64,000 nt of DNA from Rhodovulum visakhapatnamense (GTDB lineage: Bacteria > Pseudomonadota > Alphaproteobacteria > Rhodobacterales > Rhodobacteraceae), in assembly GCF_004365965.1 (NCBI RefSeq), contig NZ_SOEB01000012.1, forward strand, positions 1-64,000. Reading direction: 5' to 3'. The notes under the pieces are model-generated. The model was given only the letters and a program-made list of their open reading frames with translations. It had not been told where the DNA came from and made no database searches. Both the position numbers and the translations under genes were made by a program. This document shows, one piece after another, positions 60,908-64,000 of the stretch (positions are counted from its first letter, which is position 1; each line of letters begins with the position of its first letter).

Positions 60908-61576
60908 ATGCCCATGGACTGGACGCGACAGATCGACGCCTATTGCGAGCGGACCGATTTCACCTTCTGGGCCGAACCGGTGAATGCCGCGACGAATGCC
61001 GCATTCGTTCTGGCCGCACTGGTGATGTGGCGCCGCTGTGACGGGATGCCGTTGGGCCGCGCGCTGGCGGCGGTGCTGGCAGTGATCGGCGTCGGCAGCT
61101 TTCTCTTTCACACCCTGGCGACCGAATGGGCCTCTATGGCCGATGTCCTGCCGATCCTCTGTTTCATTCTGCTTTATGTCTTCGTGGCCAACCGCACCTA
61201 TTGGGGCCTCGGGCTCTGGCCCGCGCTGGGGCTGACCGCGCTCTTCTTTCCCTATGCCGCCGTCACGGGCCCACTGTTCGGGCGCCTCGGCTGGCTTGGA
61301 TCGTCGGCGGGCTATGCGCCGGTCGCGCTGTTGATCCTCGTCTATGCGCTGGCTCTGGTCCGCCGCCTTCCAGAGGTCGCAGCGGGGCTTGGCCTTGGCG
61401 TTGGCTTGCTGGCGGTCTCGCTCACTTTCCGCACCATCGACCTGCCGGTCTGCGCGGCGCTGCCGCTCGGGACGCATTTCGTCTGGCATCTTCTGAACGC
61501 AGTGATGCTGGGGTGGATGATCGAGGTTTACCGGCAGCATGTGCGGCGCGCGTCCAGGGGGGCCGTCCCGGGCTGA
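60908..61576 (+). CDS. Ceramidase-like (CREST superfamily) membrane hydrolase
   Basis: A 222-residue membrane protein with about seven TM segments. The catalytic signature of alkaline ceramidase/CREST hydrolases is visible: SFLFHTLATEWASMADVLPI (Ser, His, Asp) and GTHFVWHLLN (two His). Family members cleave amide or ester bonds of lipids with zinc. In bacteria without sphingolipids the substrate may be another amide-linked lipid such as an ornithine lipid; this is speculation. ATG 60908 has GGAG six bases upstream. Confidence 0.82.
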   Translation: MPMDWTRQIDAYCERTDFTFWAEPVNAATNAAFVLAALVMWRRCDGMPLGRALAAVLAVIGVGSFLFHTLATEWASMADVLPILCFILLYVFVANRTYWGLGLWPALGLTALFFPYAAVTGPLFGRLGWLGSSAGYAPVALLILVYALALVRRLPEVAAGLGLGVGLLAVSLTFRTIDLPVCAALPLGTHFVWHLLNAVMLGWMIEVYRQHVRRASRGAVPG

Positions 61577-61653
61577 GATCCCTCAGATTCCGGTCCTGCG
61601 GACCGGCATCGGACCGGATGCGCACCGACCGGGCAGGGCCGACGGGCTGCCGG

Positions 61654-61935
61654 TCAGATCCGGCGGTGCCGCCGACCCGGCAGGTCCGATCTGTCGAGAT
61701 GCCTCGCGATCCGGCATTCCTGCAGAAATGTCAGTGCCCGCGAGCCCTTGAGCGCCGCCGCGATCTCGGCTTCGGGAACGTCGGCCTCGATCGCAAGAAT
61801 GGCAAGAGGGATACGCGTTCCTCTGATACGCTCCAGCACATCCATGCCCGACATCTCCTCCAGCGCGGGATCAAGGCAGCATGGCACAGTCTTCAGTAGA
61901 ATTAAAACGTGAGATTTTAAAAAACAGACATCCAA
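61654..61935 (-). CDS. Truncated, diverged receiver-domain protein (FixJ-like remnant)
   Basis: A 93-residue protein. CCLDPALEEMSGMDVLERIR, then ADVPEAEIAAALKGSRA align by eye with the middle and end of FixJ/TodR-type receivers (CLVLDxxLPGMSGLDLxxRL ... DVPxAVxAMKAGA), but the N-terminal acidic pocket is missing and no output domain follows. TTG 61935 is preferred, with a perfect AGGAGG eight bases upstream; GTG 61944 overlaps that site. It may be a decaying regulator or a stand-alone half receiver. GC is lower at its 5' end. Confidence 0.45.
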   Translation of the reverse strand: MDVCFLKSHVLILLKTVPCCLDPALEEMSGMDVLERIRGTRIPLAILAIEADVPEAEIAAALKGSRALTFLQECRIARHLDRSDLPGRRHRRI

Positions 61936-61944
61936 GAACGCCAC

Positions 61945-62162
61945 CTCCTGTTAATGTCATATAAAATAATGCCCCATCTCGCTCTGCAAGTCTGGCATTC
62001 CGGAGCGAAAAACGGATTGCTGGCGCAAACGCCGCAAATTGCAAAAGGTTAAAATGGAATTGTTGGACAAATTCCCCCTTCTTCGGAAGGGGAGGTCTGC
62101 GGCCCGGGCATCGGTCGACCCGCCGGAGGGACGGTTCCTCCGGCGAATCGCTGTCCCGGGCG
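61945..62162. other. AT-rich intergenic patch with two hairpins
   Basis: The stretch near 61945-62075 is the most AT-rich in the chromosomal part of the window (ATATAAAATAATG, GGTTAAAATGG). No gene is convincing. It ends in two strong hairpins at 62075-62092 and 62121-62145. A promoter for the receiver remnant or a small RNA could lie here; neither is proven. Confidence 0.5.
62075..62092. terminator. UUCG-type tetraloop hairpin downstream of purU
   Basis: CCCCTTC-TTCG-GAAGGGG: a perfect 7-bp stem with the extra-stable C(UUCG)G loop when read on the plus strand. It is 70 bases beyond the purU stop. A second hairpin CGCCGGAGG / CCTCCGGCG (62121-62145) lies between them. It may end purU transcripts or a plus-strand small RNA. 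Confidence 0.5.
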
Positions 62163-63023
62163 TCAGCCGGGCATGAAGACGACGGTTTTGTGACCGTTCA
62201 GCAGAACCCGGCGCTGTAGATGCAGCCGCACCGCCCGCGCGAGCACCCGGCTTTCGATATCGCGCCCGACCGCAACGTAATCCTCGGCCGAGAGGGCATG
62301 GTTCACGCGCTCGGTCTCCTGCTCGATGATCGGCCCCTCGTCGAGATCGGCGGTCACGAAATGCGCCGTCGCGCCGATCAGTTTGACCCCGCGCTCATGC
62401 GCCTGGTGATAGGGTTTCGCGCCCTTGAAGGACGGCAGGAACGAGTGGTGGATGTTGATCACCCGGCCCGACAGCGCGCGGCTCAGCTTGTCCGAAAGCA
62501 CCTGCATGTAGCGCGCCAGAACCACCAGCTCGGCCCCGGTTTCCTCGACCAGGTCGAGCACTTTCCTTTCCTGCTCGGCCTTCGTGTCCTTCGTCACCGG
62601 CCAGCAATAATAGGGAATGCCTGCCGCCTCGGCCGTGGCGCGGCTGTCTTCGTGGTTCGAGACCACGGCGACCACGTCGGCCTCCATCCAGCCGACCCGG
62701 ATCTGATAGAGAATATGCAGCAGCGCATGGTCGAATTTCGATACCATCAGGATGATCTTCGGCCGCCGTTCGGCATCGACCACCTCGGCGTCCATGCCGT
62801 AGCCGTTGATGGCGGGGGCCAGTCGGGCGCGGATCGCCTCGGCCTCGGACGGGGCCTGCGTGTGGAACGCGACCCGCATGAAGAACCGGTTGCTTTCGGG
62901 ATCGCGGAACTGGGCGCTGTCCTGGATGTTGCCACCAAGCGCGGTGACCGCATTCGCGACGGTGGCGACGATCCCGGGCTGGTCGTCGCAGGTGAGCGTC
63001 AGGATGAAATGTGTCGAGGCCAT
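62163..63023 (-). CDS. purU: Formyltetrahydrofolate deformylase PurU
   Basis: A 286-residue enzyme that releases formate from 10-formyl-THF. An N-terminal ACT domain (FILTLTCDDQPGIVATVANA) is followed by the formyltransferase-like domain with INIHHSFLPSFKGAKPYHQA and HFVTADLDEGPIIEQ, containing the catalytic Asn, His and Asp. ATG 63023 has AAGGA eight bases upstream; upstream in-frame residues are not conserved. Divergent from gatC. Confidence 0.95.
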   Translation of the reverse strand: MASTHFILTLTCDDQPGIVATVANAVTALGGNIQDSAQFRDPESNRFFMRVAFHTQAPSEAEAIRARLAPAINGYGMDAEVVDAERRPKIILMVSKFDHALLHILYQIRVGWMEADVVAVVSNHEDSRATAEAAGIPYYCWPVTKDTKAEQERKVLDLVEETGAELVVLARYMQVLSDKLSRALSGRVINIHHSFLPSFKGAKPYHQAHERGVKLIGATAHFVTADLDEGPIIEQETERVNHALSAEDYVAVGRDIESRVLARAVRLHLQRRVLLNGHKTVVFMPG

Positions 63024-63256
63024 CGGCGGAATCCTTGCCTGAATGTCTTGAACGCGCGTTTCGGCGCCTTGCGTTATGGAGAAAGGCCCGGCGCGAGTGC
63101 AAGCGCCATTCCCCCGACGCCGCTTTGCGTCCCGCCCGCGACATTGCCTGTCGCCTTGCGGGGCTGGGGGGCTCGGCCCCCGGGCGCGCTCTTGCAGCAT
63201 GCGCGGCAGACGGCTAAACGCGGGGACGAATTTCACGAGCACGGAAAGGCGGCCCC

Positions 63257-63544
63257 ATGTCCATCGACATCGACACCGCGCGGCGGGTGGCGCACCTCGC
63301 CCGGATCGCCGTTCAGGAAGACGACCTGCCGGCGCTGGCGCAGGAACTGTCGGGCATCCTGACCTTCATGGAACAGCTGAACGAGGTCGACGTGACCGGC
63401 ATCGAGCCGATGACCGGTGTCACCCCGATGCGGCTGAAACGCCGCGCGGATGTGGTGACCGACGGCGAGATGCAGGACCGGATCCTGGCCAATGCGCCCG
63501 ATGCGCGCGAGGGCTTCTTCGCGGTTCCCAAGGTGGTGGAGTAA
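63257..63544 (+). CDS. gatC: Aspartyl/glutamyl-tRNA amidotransferase subunit C
   Basis: A 95-residue Gat[17 protein letters not shown] and [17 protein letters not shown] are the family motifs; it wraps around GatA and stabilises the GatCAB complex that turns Glu-tRNA-Gln and Asp-tRNA-Asn into the amidated forms. It lies four bases before gatA. Confidence 0.95.
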   Translation: MSIDIDTARRVAHLARIAVQEDDLPALAQELSGILTFMEQLNEVDVTGIEPMTGVTPMRLKRRADVVTDGEMQDRILANAPDAREGFFAVPKVVE

Positions 63545-63548
63545 CGCC

Positions 63549-64000
63549 ATGAGCGATCTGACCAGGCTGACCATTGCCGAGGCGCGCGACGCGCTGCGCA
63601 AGGGCGAAACCACTTCGGTCGCGCTGACCGAGGCGTATCTTTCGGCCATCGACGGCGCGGGAGCGCTGAATGCCTTCGTCCACAAGACCCCCGAGATCGC
63701 GATGGACCAGGCCAGGGCCGCCGATGCCCGGATTGCGTCGGGCGAGGCGCCCGCGCTGTGCGGCATGCCGCTGGGGATCAAGGATCTGTTCTGCACCAGG
63801 GGCGTGGCCTCGCAGGCCGCCTCTAAGATCCTCGAGGGCTTCCGGCCCGAATACGAATCGACCGTGACCCGGAATCTCTGGGATGCGGGCGCGGTCATGC
63901 TGGGCAAGCTCAACATGGACGAGTTCGCCATGGGCTCGTCGAACGAGACCAGCACCTATGGCAACGCGGTCAATCCCTGGAAGGTCGACGACCGGCAGCT
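63549..64000 (+). CDS. gatA: Aspartyl/glutamyl-tRNA amidotransferase subunit A (partial, runs off the window)
   Basis: The first 150 residues of the amidase subunit. The catalytic Lys is in [12 protein letters not shown] (about residue 77), and [19 protein letters not shown] precedes the Ser-rich amidase signature, which lies beyond position 64000. The visible frame is intact. ATG 63549 follows the gatC stop by four bases, so the two are one unit; gatB is expected downstream. Confidence 0.95.
   Translation, partial: MSDLTRLTIAEARDALRKGETTSVALTEAYLSAIDGAGALNAFVHKTPEIAMDQARAADARIASGEAPALCGMPLGIKDLFCTRGVASQAASKILEGFRPEYESTVTRNLWDAGAVMLGKLNMDEFAMGSSNETSTYGNAVNPWKVDDRQ

Overview
The window is about 64 kb of high-GC chromosome from an alphaproteobacterium, most likely of the order Rhodobacterales (Rhodobacter/Rhodovulum-like). 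The reasons are the gene orders priA / fsa-DUF484-xerC, ruvC-ruvA-ruvB-(hypothetical)-ybgC-tolQRA-tolB-pal-cpoB-tilS-ftsH and fhs-chorismate mutase-folD, a VPLPA-CTERM protein, DUF1127 and DUF2927 proteins, and strong GC3 codon use. No species can be named from reading alone. Only one RNA gene is visible (tRNA-Asn). I see no rRNA, CRISPR array, insertion sequence or replication origin.

Left edge, 1-4633: the end of an integrated element. A tyrosine integrase (3057-4472, minus) lies beside the 3' end of tRNA-Asn(GTT). The element carries a truncated type III DNA methyltransferase with a sharp GC step, a small HNH-like protein, and a small zinc-ribbon protein that carries a duplicated hairpin repeat.

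4713-19705: mostly housekeeping genes. They are an MBL hydrolase divergent from an orphan EnvZ-type sensor kinase, an AidB-like acyl-CoA dehydrogenase divergent from phosphoglucomutase, truA divergent from the ycjX-ycjF pair, a VPLPA-CTERM exported protein, ileS, and two small acidic proteins, one with EF-hands.

19867-31994: fsa-DUF484-xerC divergent from priA; a sulfur-flavoured group (YeeE/YedE transporter, MFS protein, LysR regulator divergent from YeiH); msrA; a P-loop kinase; prmA; a small membrane protein; a DUF1127 protein.

32230-47881: ruvCAB with a LexA-like box; the Tol-Pal envelope system; tilS; ftsH followed by a methyltransferase that contains a terminator-like hairpin at its 5' end; and the one-carbon group fhs, chorismate mutase, folD. 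The formyl-THF hydrolase purU lies further on at 62163-63023.

47878-58423 is almost entirely on the minus strand. Read in the direction of transcription it is a previously unlisted 27-residue membrane peptide, XpaC, TelA, a DUF2927 lipoprotein, an SPFH-GYF protein, a double zinc-ribbon membrane protein, a PfkB sugar kinase, Dtd, a ligase-associated Lhr-type helicase, a PdeM-like phosphoesterase and a thioesterase. The first six resemble envelope-stress modules (TelA/XpaC plus YdjI/YdjG-like PspA partners) and are the best candidate for an under-described system here.

58506-64000: an RsuA/RluB pseudouridine synthase divergent from tadA, an UPF0173 hydrolase, a ceramidase-like membrane protein, a receiver-domain remnant in an AT-rich patch, purU, gatC and the start of gatA.

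A recurrent small-scale feature is short tandem duplication (11-20 bp) at gene junctions or at the very 5' end of genes (six cases).
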